Below are positions 16,335-24,343 of a DNA stretch of 64,000 nucleotides, piece after piece. The stretch is from Methanofollis sp. W23 (lineage in GTDB: Archaea; Halobacteriota; Methanomicrobia; Methanomicrobiales; Methanofollaceae). The notes under the pieces were generated by a model, which had not been told where the DNA came from, searched no databases, and saw only the letters and a program-made list of their open reading frames with translations. The stretch lies in NCBI RefSeq assembly GCF_017875325.1, contig NZ_JAGGMN010000001.1, positions 1,178,001 through 1,242,000 of the forward strand, written 5' to 3'. The translations under genes were made by a program, and so were the position numbers. Numbering within the stretch: the stretch's first letter is position 1; the number at the start of each line of letters is the position of its first letter.

Positions 16335-17117
16335 TCAGGCCCCTGGCAGGGTGACGACGAGACGGGCGCCCTTCATGCCCTTCCCGAGACCGATGAGGTC
16401 TCCGTCACTGAGGGCGACCCTCTCTCTCCCTTCAAGCGGCACACTGTTGAGCACCGTCCCACCGGTGCTCCCGCAGTCCTCCAGGTACCAGACACCCTCC
16501 TCCAGCGACAAGAGGGCGTGCGGGTGCGTGACCCTGGTCACCGCGGCGTAGTGTTCGGCGAGGACGATGTCGACCACCCGGTCGTATCCGCCCTCCCCGC
16601 CCGGATCCTCGCGACCGACAGCAACCCGCTCCCCATGGAGGGGGAAGACCTTCCCGTCGTCAGGCCCGCCAAGGAGCATCAGCACCGGCACGGCCGTTGC
16701 GAGTTCCTCAGAGACCTGCCCCTGCACCGCGGCAATCCGTTCTGAAAGCGCAGCGTCGGCGGGCATGAGTCCGACATTGCCGAAGAGACTGAGGCTCCTG
16801 ACAATCCCTTCCATCCCGCCCGGGACCACCGAATACTTCCAGACCGGGTGCACCCCTTTTGCCGTCGGCCTGCTCATCCCGGCCTCTTTCCTGACCACCC
16901 CGATCCTGAGCAGTCTGTCGAGGTGTTTTTTGGTGTTCTCATAACTCGTCTCGATCTCGCGCGAGATCTCCCTGACATCCTTGGGTCGCCGCTCGATCGC
17001 CTTCAGGATTCTCAGGCGCGTCCCGCTCCCGAGCACGTCAAGATACTCGGAAAGTTCGGCGAGGAAGTCCTCGTCGCGCTCGACGAGAAGTGTATGGGTT
17101 CCTTCATCCCCCTTCAT
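16335..17117 (-). CDS. Winged-helix DNA-binding protein with C-terminal FHA domain
   Basis: A 260-residue protein. Residues ~25-95 form an ArsR-like winged helix (LGSGTRLRILKAIERRPKDVREISREI, recognition helix SYENTKKHLDRLLRIG). A linker follows, then an FHA domain (~150-255) with VAVGREDPG, VTHPHALLSL, DCGSTGGTVLN and LSDGDLIGLG, matching the GR, SxxH and GSxNG elements that bind phosphothreonine, although the last reads GSTGG. It probably reads phosphorylation set by the adjacent kinase and changes transcription accordingly (inference from fusion and neighbourhood). First gene of the pair. Confidence 0.9.
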   Translation of the reverse strand: MKGDEGTHTLLVERDEDFLAELSEYLDVLGSGTRLRILKAIERRPKDVREISREIETSYENTKKHLDRLLRIGVVRKEAGMSRPTAKGVHPVWKYSVVPGGMEGIVRSLSLFGNVGLMPADAALSERIAAVQGQVSEELATAVPVLMLLGGPDDGKVFPLHGERVAVGREDPGGEGGYDRVVDIVLAEHYAAVTRVTHPHALLSLEEGVWYLEDCGSTGGTVLNSVPLEGRERVALSDGDLIGLGKGMKGARLVVTLPGA

Positions 17118-17500
17118 CGTCTATCATATCCCTTCATGCACCCAGAGGGTATGAACCCGTCGCCGCTCTGTGGGGGACGTGCCCCCCGCCGACCCTACGC
17201 ACGAAGATAGACACTGGACTGCGTTTTCCTCTTCATGCCTGTTGAGGGTGCCTTTCCGGCTCAATCTTCCACCCGGAGGGTCCAGGGACAGAGACCGATC
17301 ATTCAGAAGAGTCGATCAGTCTCCCAAGAACGTAGAGTCTGCCTTCTTTCTCCACCCTCTTCTCGTGGGGGAACAAGCGTCAGCAAGTCCGAGATTGGGG
17401 AAGGGTTTCGCCGTGTCAGTGAGGACGATCTTGAGATACGCCGTCCTTTTCTCTATCAAGGTAAGGGGATAGGAGGAAATAATCAGGACCGCGATGACCT

Positions 17501-18137
17501 GAAGTCCACTCAGACAGATCAATGAGTTTTCGGCCCTGTAGAGACCCATAAAGATCGGTCAGGGTGGCTTCTGATCACATGGCTTCCCGCCTCGGTCACG
17601 CCAGGGGGTGCATCCCCCGACCCCCACCACACGATTTTGGTCGAGGACGCCAACCTCTTTCGTCGTGGTCGTCGATTCTGCCTTCCGTGCTCGATCTTGC
17701 TTTCGGAGGTCCGGGGGCACTCGTCCCCCGGCGCGAGCATTGAGGAAGGCAGTTGAGTCACAATTGCACCTAGAAGAGGGGAGGGTTTCTACACAGCGGG
17801 ACGATCTTTAAGTTTCGATGAATTAGTGGGGACAGCGACACTTGAAGTCCACACAGACAGATCAATGAGTTTTCGACTCTGTAGAGAACCTTACAGATCT
17901 GTCAGAGTGGCCTTCTGATCATATGCCTTCCCGCCTCGGTCGCGCCGGGGGGTGCACCCCGGACCCCTGCCCCACGATGGGTCGAGGACGGGGCAATCCC
18001 TCTTCAGGGAGTACGAATATGCCTTCCCAGCTCAATCTTCATCCTGGGGGTCCGGGGGCAGCGCCCCCGGTGAGATGATGGGGAAAGGAGGTTGAGTCAC
18101 GCGCACATCAGGAATAGGTGAGGGTTTCTCCAGAGCC
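17501..18137. repeat. Direct duplication of a family A element with a shared leader (~300 bp each)
   Basis: Two copies, 17501-17800 and 17844-18137, each begin GAAGTCCACxCAGACAGATC then AATGAGTTTTCG, enter family A at (G)G/ACxCTGTAGAGA (17532 and 17875), and end at GAGGGTTTCTACACAGC or GAGGGTTTCTCCAGAGCC. The shared leader outside family A shows a segmental duplication and not two independent insertions. The preceding part of the spacer (17118-17500) contains a GC-hairpin repeat fragment and no gene. Confidence 0.75.
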
Positions 18138-18157
18138 AAAACATCGGAGGCCCCAGG

Positions 18158-19006
18158 TCACACCAGGGGCTCGGGCCCCCGCGGCCCCGCGACCGGGAGC
18201 GTCCCGCCGGTGACCACCACCTGCCGGTCGGTCTCCCTGATCTTATCCAGGACGATCTCCTTGCCCCTCTGCGTGAGGGCGAAGACCGGGACCGCAGTCC
18301 CGGCCTGGAGGAGGGCCCGCCGCCCGGCAGCCTCGCGGAGGTGCCGCGAGGCGCAGACCGCCACGATGTCCGCCACCGCCGCCATCTGCTCGGCCTCATC
18401 GACCGACAGACCGGTGAGGTGCACCCCCACGATGAGGACATCGGGATAGCGCCTCCTCACCTCGACGGCGACCGCGGGGGAGGCGACCGTCACCGCCACC
18501 GCCTGGTGCCCGGCCTGCACCGCCGCCTCGACCCCGGAGACCGGATCGATCCGCGCCGTGGCCGGGTCGAGCACGGTCCCGCCGTTCTCCTCGATCCGCC
18601 TGATCACCGCAGGGATGGGCGAGGTCTTCACGAGCCCAGACATCCGCCCGCCGATCCCCTGGACCAGCCGCGGATTTCTGGCGAGCACCGTCCCGGCGCC
18701 GTCGCAGGCGATGACCGCAGCGTCGAGATCGCCGCGCCGCACCGCCGCGCTCATCAACTCCGAGGCCCCGAAGAGGACGAAGTCGGGGTCGGCAAGCACC
18801 TCGCGCGCCGGCGTGCACATCCCAAAACCGCGGATCCGCGCCTCGATGTTCTTCTTGATCTCCTCTCTCGTCATCTCCCGGACCGGGGACGAGAAACGTT
18901 CCGCGAGCGGGCACGACCTGATCACGGGCTCGCCCACCTCGACGACCTTCCCGTCCCTCACCACGACCCGCGTCTTCCCGGCGGCCTCGATGATATGCTC
19001 GTCCAT
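18158..19006 (-). CDS. Methanogenesis marker protein 8 (DUF2099)
   Basis: A 282-residue soluble protein matching the DUF2099 / methanogenesis marker 8 family, which is confined to methanogens and relatives and whose exact function is unknown. Recognisable stretches are VVVRDGKVVEVGEP, CPLAERF, FGMCTPARE, FVLFGASELMSAAV, IPAVIRRIEENGGTVLDP and VCASRHLREAAG. The conserved cysteines (CPLAERF, GMCTP, VCASRH) could bind metal. The ATG follows the adenine deaminase TAG with no gap, so the two are translationally coupled; there is no metabolic reason known to me for that pairing. Confidence 0.85.
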   Translation of the reverse strand: MDEHIIEAAGKTRVVVRDGKVVEVGEPVIRSCPLAERFSSPVREMTREEIKKNIEARIRGFGMCTPAREVLADPDFVLFGASELMSAAVRRGDLDAAVIACDGAGTVLARNPRLVQGIGGRMSGLVKTSPIPAVIRRIEENGGTVLDPATARIDPVSGVEAAVQAGHQAVAVTVASPAVAVEVRRRYPDVLIVGVHLTGLSVDEAEQMAAVADIVAVCASRHLREAAGRRALLQAGTAVPVFALTQRGKEIVLDKIRETDRQVVVTGGTLPVAGPRGPEPLV

Positions 19007-20668
19007 CTACTCATCCTCACAGAAGAGGGGGACGTCGGCAAATGCCGCCGCATCAAAGACCCCGCGGTCGGTCACCCGCAGGTGCGGGATCACAGTGAGG
19101 GCAAGGAACGAGAGGTACATGAACGGATTCCTGACCGCCCCCATCGCCCCGGCCTCCTCCTTGAGGGCCGAAAGAATCTCGCAGACCTCGGAGTAGGGCT
19201 CGGTCGCCATCAACCCCCCGCACGGGAGCGGGAGGGCCGTCACCCGTTCGCCTCGCACCGCGACCACCGCGCCCTGGTGGGCGATCACTTCCCTGATCGC
19301 CAGGCAGATCTCCTCGTCAGAGACCCCGACAGCGATGATGTTGTGGGTGTCGTGGGAGACGCTCGCGGCGATCGCTCCCTCTTTCATCCCAAAACCATGG
19401 ACCAGGCCGACCCCGCACCCCCCGTGCCGGTAGCGGTCGCAGACCACCACCTTGAGGACGTCCTGCTCAAAGTCGGGGACCGCAGTCACCCTCATCCGCA
19501 GGTCGTCGGTGACGACCTGCCCTTTGTTGAGCCCGATGACCCTGGCAACGCCCTCGCCCTCGATCCTGAGGTCCTCGTCGGGGGCGGGCGGGCGGCACCT
19601 GAAGACCGGCGGTGGGGAGACCGGCGCCTGGTAGCCAGGGTCTTGGTAACGTGCACCCCGCACATAGGTCGCCGCCACCTCGAACTCTGCCGAACTCTTG
19701 AGCACGCAGAAGTCAGCCCGTCGGCCAGGGGCGATCGCACCCCGGTCGGTCAGCCCGAAACGCTGGGCAGAGGAGAGGGTCGCCGCCCTGAGCGCTACCT
19801 CCAGAGACACCCCGCACCCCACCAGTTTCCTGATGCAGTCATCGATATGCCCCTCAGAGACGAGCATATCGGCATGCCGGTCGTCGGTCGCCAGACAACA
19901 ACGCGACGAAGTGCAGGGTGTGAGCAGCGGGGCAAGGGCTCTGATGTTCCTCTCGGTCGAGCCCTCTCTGATCATGATGTACATCCCGAGACGGAGTTTC
20001 TCTTCTGCCTCTTCAAGCGAAGTAGACTCGTGGTCGCTCTGTATCCCGGCGAACACGTAGGCGTTGAGATCCTTTCCTGAGAGGAGTGGGGCATGACCGT
20101 CCCTGACCTGCATGAGCCCGAGTTTTTTCCAGACCTCGGGGTCGCCGTTCAGGACGCCAGGGACATTCATCATCTCGCCCAGGCCCACCACATCCTCTCT
20201 CCCGACAAACTCCGCAAGGTCTTCAGCCGTGAGCACCGCCCCGCCCTCGTCATGGGGTGTGGCAGGGACACATGAGGGAAGAGTGACCTTGACCGAGAGG
20301 GGGGAGCGCGCACCCTCTGCAAGGATGAACTCGATCCCCTCCGTGCCTGAGACATTGGCGATCTCGTGTGGGTCGGCGACGACCGTCGTCGTCCCGCGCG
20401 GGAGGACCACCCGTGCGTACTCGCCAGGCGAGAGCATCGAACTCTCGATATGCGCATGGGCATCGATGAGTCCAGGGACGACCTTCGCGCCCTTGAGGTC
20501 GACGGTCTCCAGCCCTTCGTAGCCCTCGCCCATCCCGACGACCGTCCCGTCCTTCACTGCAAAAGAGGTCTCCTCCCAGGAACAGGTGAAGGGGTTGTAC
20601 AGAGAGAGATGGGTGAAGACCTGGCCTGCGGTCACCCTCCCGCGTGCGGCATCCATGTATGCGTCCAT
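19007..20668 (-). CDS. ade: Adenine deaminase
   Basis: Converts adenine to hypoxanthine and ammonia in purine salvage. About 553 residues, the usual length. The amidohydrolase metal motif is GLIDAHAHIESSM; further family motifs are VVADPHEIANVSG, CVPATPHDEGG, ATDDRHADML, HDTHNIIAVG and PCGGLMATEP. The ATG at 20668 is preferred to the in-frame GTG at 20674 because AGGTG lies 5-6 nt before it. The start overlaps the end of the upstream lipoprotein gene, and marker 8 follows immediately, so the three probably form one operon. Confidence 0.95.
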   Translation of the reverse strand: MDAYMDAARGRVTAGQVFTHLSLYNPFTCSWEETSFAVKDGTVVGMGEGYEGLETVDLKGAKVVPGLIDAHAHIESSMLSPGEYARVVLPRGTTTVVADPHEIANVSGTEGIEFILAEGARSPLSVKVTLPSCVPATPHDEGGAVLTAEDLAEFVGREDVVGLGEMMNVPGVLNGDPEVWKKLGLMQVRDGHAPLLSGKDLNAYVFAGIQSDHESTSLEEAEEKLRLGMYIMIREGSTERNIRALAPLLTPCTSSRCCLATDDRHADMLVSEGHIDDCIRKLVGCGVSLEVALRAATLSSAQRFGLTDRGAIAPGRRADFCVLKSSAEFEVAATYVRGARYQDPGYQAPVSPPPVFRCRPPAPDEDLRIEGEGVARVIGLNKGQVVTDDLRMRVTAVPDFEQDVLKVVVCDRYRHGGCGVGLVHGFGMKEGAIAASVSHDTHNIIAVGVSDEEICLAIREVIAHQGAVVAVRGERVTALPLPCGGLMATEPYSEVCEILSALKEEAGAMGAVRNPFMYLSFLALTVIPHLRVTDRGVFDAAAFADVPLFCEDE

Positions 20669-20670
20669 GC

Positions 20671-21033
20671 TCACACCTGGATATCCCTGATCACTGCGGC
20701 CGTCCGTTCATCCCCTTCTAGGAGATAGAGATAGAGTTTATAGGAACCAGGTTCAAGGGCCACAGGATAGGAGAAGGTATTGGTGCCGTCCTGTAAATCT
20801 ACACTCCTGACGATGGTCTCGACCTCTTCCTGTTCAAAGGTGCTGGTCCTGGAAATGGTCACCTGGAAGGTAGCCTCCAGCGGTCCTGACGGGTTGTCCA
20901 CCTTGACCTGGAGAGCGCCATCTGCATAGTCCACCTCTCCAAATCCGGTGCCAGTACATCCTGCGGTCAGCGCGAGGATGCAGAGGCAGGGGAGCCAGAT
21001 CAGAGGTGCAGTCCGGGGAATTGCTGCCATCAT
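20671..21033 (-). CDS. Small lipoprotein
   Basis: A 120-residue protein with an N-terminal hydrophobic segment ending in the lipobox LTAGC (Cys26), then a ~95-residue beta-rich domain (VKVDNPSGPLEATFQVTIS ... EPGSYKLYLYLLEGDERTA) resembling an Ig-like/FxLYD-type fold. It is probably anchored to the outer face of the membrane. An ACTATATC box ~26 bp before the first ATG indicates a leaderless transcript and excludes the longer upstream frame. Adenine deaminase follows with overlap. Confidence 0.75.
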   Translation of the reverse strand: MMAAIPRTAPLIWLPCLCILALTAGCTGTGFGEVDYADGALQVKVDNPSGPLEATFQVTISRTSTFEQEEVETIVRSVDLQDGTNTFSYPVALEPGSYKLYLYLLEGDERTAAVIRDIQV

Positions 21034-21166
21034 CAGAATGTGACCGCTGGGAGAAGATATAGTATTGGTTTCCAGTTCCCGGCGGTCGAACTGGAATAAA
21101 AAGAGGGGGTGAAAGGGGACCGATTGAACGGAGAACTCTGGCACCGATGAATGGTATTGAAATGGG

Positions 21167-21670
21167 TTATGCGGGATTGCACCCCTCGACAATCCCGCTG
21201 ACAAAGGAGACAAGGGCTTCATGGACATTTTCCCCGGTCCGTGCCGAGATGAGATGGACCGAGGCGTCACCGACCGCCTCGGCATAGAGCGACGGCCTTG
21301 ACTCGGGGAGGTCACATTTGTTGAGCATGAAGACGACCGGGAGACCGGTCTCTTTCAACCATGAATATAATTGTCTTGTCATCTGATCTGGCGCAATGGT
21401 CGAGTCCGCCACGATGATCGCTCCGTCCATTCCCCTGGAGAGGATCTTCCTGGCAAATTCAAACCTGTCCTGACCGGGCGTTCCGAAGAGGAAGACCTGC
21501 TGCTCTCCCACCCGCACCCTCCCAAAGTCGAGGGCGATGGTCGTCGCCTCGCCGTCGCAGTCTGCCTCGATGTGTCTTGCAGAGGGATCGAGGGCAGTGA
21601 TGAGAGAGGACTTCCCTGCATTGAAGGTGCCAAATATGCAGAGTTTGAGTTTCTCGCGTGCCATCACCAT
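21167..21670 (-). CDS. Small Ras-like GTPase
   Basis: A 167-residue single G domain: P-loop GTFNAGKSS (11-20), switch II FGTPGQDRFEFAR, NKCD for guanine specificity, and SARTGENV as G5. The threonine of G2 is in GEATTIALDFG. It belongs with archaeal/bacterial MglA/Rab-like small GTPases that act as molecular switches; partners are unknown. A TATA-like AGATATGAA about 29 bp upstream of the start suggests a leaderless mRNA. The lipoprotein gene follows 133 bp downstream with its own promoter. Confidence 0.88.
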   Translation of the reverse strand: MVMAREKLKLCIFGTFNAGKSSLITALDPSARHIEADCDGEATTIALDFGRVRVGEQQVFLFGTPGQDRFEFARKILSRGMDGAIIVADSTIAPDQMTRQLYSWLKETGLPVVFMLNKCDLPESRPSLYAEAVGDASVHLISARTGENVHEALVSFVSGIVEGCNPA

Positions 21671-21816
21671 GTGGTGCGACGCAGGTTCATATCTACTTTT
21701 CGAAACTCACTTCTGCGTAATTTACTTATTTTATAGAAAAATTGGGAGTATTTGTCTCTGAAAATGTGTTGCCCCACCCATCAGCAGGGCAAAATACGAT
21801 CCCCGTCTTCACCAAT

Positions 21817-22014
21817 TTAGATCTTCTCGACCGTGATCCGTACGCGGTCGCCCGCCTTGAGGCCATGGGCCTTCGGGATATCGATATTGAACCAGAGTTG
21901 TTCAGGGTCCTGTTCGCCCCCACTTTCAGGGCCCTGCTGCATAATACAGTCCTTGAACTCGTTGATCCTGGCAACAAACTCGATCTCAGACTCGAAAGAG
22001 ACAATCGGTTCCAT
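21817..22014 (-). CDS. 65-residue protein with AbrB/MazE-like C-terminal strand pattern
   Basis: A small protein (MEPIVSFESEIEFVARINEF...QLWFNIDIPKAHGLKAGDRVRITVEKI). The final half, with a strand, a hydrophobic patch and GLKAGDRVRITVEK, resembles swapped-hairpin AbrB or MazE-type subunits, which bind DNA or act as antitoxins. No toxin-like gene is adjacent, so an antitoxin role is not supported. AGGT precedes the ATG closely, and a TATA-like TATACTATAAC lies just upstream. It follows the HTH gene by 29 bp. Confidence 0.6.
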   Translation of the reverse strand: MEPIVSFESEIEFVARINEFKDCIMQQGPESGGEQDPEQLWFNIDIPKAHGLKAGDRVRITVEKI

Positions 22015-22043
22015 ACCTAAAAATTGTAGTTATAGTATATGTA

Positions 22044-22295
22044 TCATGCCGCCCTGGGGCTGACCATCCAGGTGGTCGAGTTTGAATAGCTCCAGCGTGT
22101 GATCTCGAGTTCCTCGCAGATCTCAGAGAGGATCGCGAGGTTTGTACCGACCTCTTTTGCTGAAAGTCCGAGGTCATGGGCGATGTATTTTGACTTGAAG
22201 TAGTGCTTCCCTCTTCTCAGACCGCCTATTAAATATTGGACAATCCGGCTCTGTGTATCATTATAATTTTCTCGGAGACTTTTATGTTTGACCAT
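22044..22295 (-). CDS. Small winged-helix protein (DUF7123-like)
   Basis: An 83-residue protein with a helix-turn-helix core: DTQSRIVQYLIGGLRRGKHY, FKSKYIAHDLGLSAKEVG, TNLAILSEICEELEITRWSY, ending SNSTTWMV. It resembles haloarchaeal DUF7123 proteins (from memory), presumed DNA-binding regulators. The ATG at 22295 is chosen because GAGGT lies 6 nt upstream and because the TATATATA at 22334-22341 would start transcription near 22312, inside any longer frame beginning at 22325. Confidence 0.7.
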   Translation of the reverse strand: MVKHKSLRENYNDTQSRIVQYLIGGLRRGKHYFKSKYIAHDLGLSAKEVGTNLAILSEICEELEITRWSYSNSTTWMVSPRAA

Positions 22296-22333
22296 CTCGA
22301 TACCTCGACTTGTTAGTCCTATCATCAGTTGTT

Positions 22334-22341
22334 TATATATA
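22334..22341 (-). promoter_or_regulatory. TATA box of the small HTH gene
   Basis: AGATATATATAAAC is a strong archaeal TATA element ~43 bp before the chosen ATG at 22295, leaving a short leader that carries GAGGT. Confidence 0.6.
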
Positions 22342-22425
22342 TCTTACGTTTTCTATCCATTTTATCCCAGGAATTCCGAATTTGGGTCCGCTAAACCCGT
22401 TGGCTTAAAATAAAATGAGAAGTGT

Positions 22426-23445
22426 TTATTTTCTGGCCAGTACGAGGATTCCAAGTGAAAGCGCGGCAAGAGCAGGGATCAATGACAACGGGGTCTGCGT
22501 AGGTGCCGTCGTTGGAGCTTCTGTTGTCGTCTCCGGAACCGGCGTCGTCTGGACCGTGGTTTCAGTGACCGTCTCTGCCGGTACCGGCGTGGTTGCAGTC
22601 GGCGCCGGGGTCTCGGTGACACTCGGGGTCTCGGTGACCGTCTCTGTCGGCACGGTCATATTGACGCCGATCCTGTTACCCGAGTCAAAGGTGACGACAT
22701 TTGAGTCCTCAGCATAGTCGGCAAAGCCCTGGGGTGCACTCCACCGTGCCTGGACTTTATACTCCCCTTCTTCGAGTCTGTCAAGCACGATCGGTCCAGA
22801 TACCCCTGGGTCGTCGGTATAGATGACCGAAGCGGTGAGCGGAATATCTGAGAGATCCTGCCCCTTGAAGTACGTCACTTCGGCCCCGCTCGGTGACGTG
22901 ACCACGAGATCGACCATGGCATATTCATCACCGGCATGATACTCGGTGCCCACATAGTGACCGACCACCTTGAAGGCGATCGCAGTCCCTGCCGGGATGG
23001 TGATCCCCTCGATCCTGTCGGCATGGTTGGGGGCGGCAAGGACAGGTTCGATCCTGACTTCAGGGTACCGGATCATGATCCTGTCCCCAGTCCGTCCATT
23101 GTCTCCCCTGCTGTAGGCATAGTATGTCCCGGTCTCGTCCTCATCTATATCGACATCGATGAGGCTGACAGAGGAGTCGTCAGGGACCGAGATCCGGTTC
23201 TGCTCGCCCTTCTCGACATCGCCGTCTTCGTACCTGACCAACGCCGTGACCGGATTGTTGGTCGTCTCATTTCTCAGGGCAGAGAGATTGAGCCCTTCTT
23301 CATAGACAAAGACCGTGTCTCCAGGTTCGATCTGGGATATCGTATCTCCTCGTGCGGCGGCCGGCGACATGACAACCAGGCCCAGCAGGAGGAGACCGCA
23401 TAGTATCCCGAACAGGGAGGCCCGGGAATAGATATTTCGTACCAT
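22426..23445 (-). CDS. DUF3821 surface protein with sorting-type C-terminus
   Basis: A 339-residue exported protein. Signal peptide (SLFGILCGLLLLGLVVMSPAA), then a DUF3821 domain recognisable by QIEPGDTVFVYEEGLNLSAL, YYAYSRGDN and a second beta domain (VVTSPSGAEVTYFKGQDLSDIP...EEGEYKVQARW). Next is a ~65-residue Thr/Pro-rich stalk with tandem TETP/TVTETP units (about 273-317), a hydrophobic segment (LSLIPALAALSLGILVL) and a basic tail ARK. DUF3821 is known to me mainly from Methanomicrobiales; its function is unknown, probably cell envelope. The tail would be an archaeosortase-type or plain membrane anchor. Confidence 0.85.
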   Translation of the reverse strand: MVRNIYSRASLFGILCGLLLLGLVVMSPAAARGDTISQIEPGDTVFVYEEGLNLSALRNETTNNPVTALVRYEDGDVEKGEQNRISVPDDSSVSLIDVDIDEDETGTYYAYSRGDNGRTGDRIMIRYPEVRIEPVLAAPNHADRIEGITIPAGTAIAFKVVGHYVGTEYHAGDEYAMVDLVVTSPSGAEVTYFKGQDLSDIPLTASVIYTDDPGVSGPIVLDRLEEGEYKVQARWSAPQGFADYAEDSNVVTFDSGNRIGVNMTVPTETVTETPSVTETPAPTATTPVPAETVTETTVQTTPVPETTTEAPTTAPTQTPLSLIPALAALSLGILVLARK

Positions 23446-23682
23446 GGCATTCCCTCCAATGAACTACTATCTCAGGGCCGTCGCATAAATCACTTCTGCC
23501 GCGGGAGGACGCGATGGCGCACCCAAAAGAGAGGAGAAAAGGTGCGACCCTGGACGGGCGGGGGACGGAGATGCCGAATGGATGATCATGACGGGGGTGG
23601 TGCCGTCCTCGACCTCCCGTGTGGCGGGGGGCGTGGGGGGCGGCACGCTTCCCACCACCGAGAACCATCTGTCCAAAATTTC

Positions 23683-23914
23683 GGCGGTGTAGAAACCCTC
23701 TCCACTTTTTGGTGTGAGCGCGACTCACCTGCCTTCCTATACTTCCGCGCCAGGGGCGCGGCGCCCCCGGACCCCAGGGACGATGATAGGGCCGGGAAGG
23801 CATAATGGACGGCTATGATGAGCGTGATGCCGTCCCCGACATATCGTGCCGCAGGGGGACCGGGGAGTGCAACCCCCCGCCACCGAGAGGAACTGAGAGG
23901 ATTTTTACAGGGCC
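23683..23914 (-). mobile_element. Family A MITE-like element, 232 bp, with perfect 8-bp target duplication
   Basis: Ends GGCGGTGTAGAAA and TTTTTACAGGGCC; flanks AAAATTTC at 23675-23682 and 23915-23922 are identical. Orientation is opposite to the 36978 copy. A second, truncated family A fragment lies just before it (about 23590-23680). Confidence 0.88.
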
Positions 23915-23967
23915 AAAATTTCAGGAAGGAAGCGCTTCAGGTCAGGAGAATGTCCATACTTCAATTC

Positions 23968-24262
23968 TGTAGAATCATGCATGAACCCCCGGCCCACAGA
24001 TGCGTGATGAACATGATCGCGTGTCTCCAGGGCGTGTGGACCCGTGCTCCCCTTTCGTGCAGGGACACCACGGGGGGAACCACCACTTCGTTGCCGCCCG
24101 GGCCCCGAGCCGAGGACGAAGATAGGACCGGGAAGGCATCATGGGCAACCGTGACGAGAATGCTGCCCTCCTTGACCTATCTATATGCGGCGGGGGGTTC
24201 GGGGAGCGGCACGCACCCCAGGCAGGAGCGTAGGGGAAAGCCAGAGAATTTTGGGATGCCCT
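23968..24262 (+). repeat. Family B left part fused to family A and C fragments
   Basis: TGTAGAATCATGCATGAACC at 23968 starts a B copy that runs to ~24112, then A-type sequence (GGGAAGGCATCATGGG, GC hairpin near 24200) and a family C right end (GAATTTTGGGATGCCCTC, ~24245-24262). No gene lies between 23446 and 24343. Confidence 0.6.
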
Positions 24263-24343
24263 CCTGAATAATATGAAAAGAATAGTACGCCATGACCCCG
24301 CCTCTCCTGAGAAAGGAGAAAGAAGAGGCCTTGAGCCTGAGGT

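Noticed and set aside
18341-20080. 579-codon plus-strand open frame
   Set aside because: Runs antisense to marker 8 and adenine deaminase, both of which have full family motifs; Arg/His/Asp-rich shadow.
21817-22295. Toxin-antitoxin pair from the two small genes
   Set aside because: The 65-residue protein has an AbrB-like pattern, but the neighbour is a winged-helix protein with no toxin fold, so I describe them only as small regulators.
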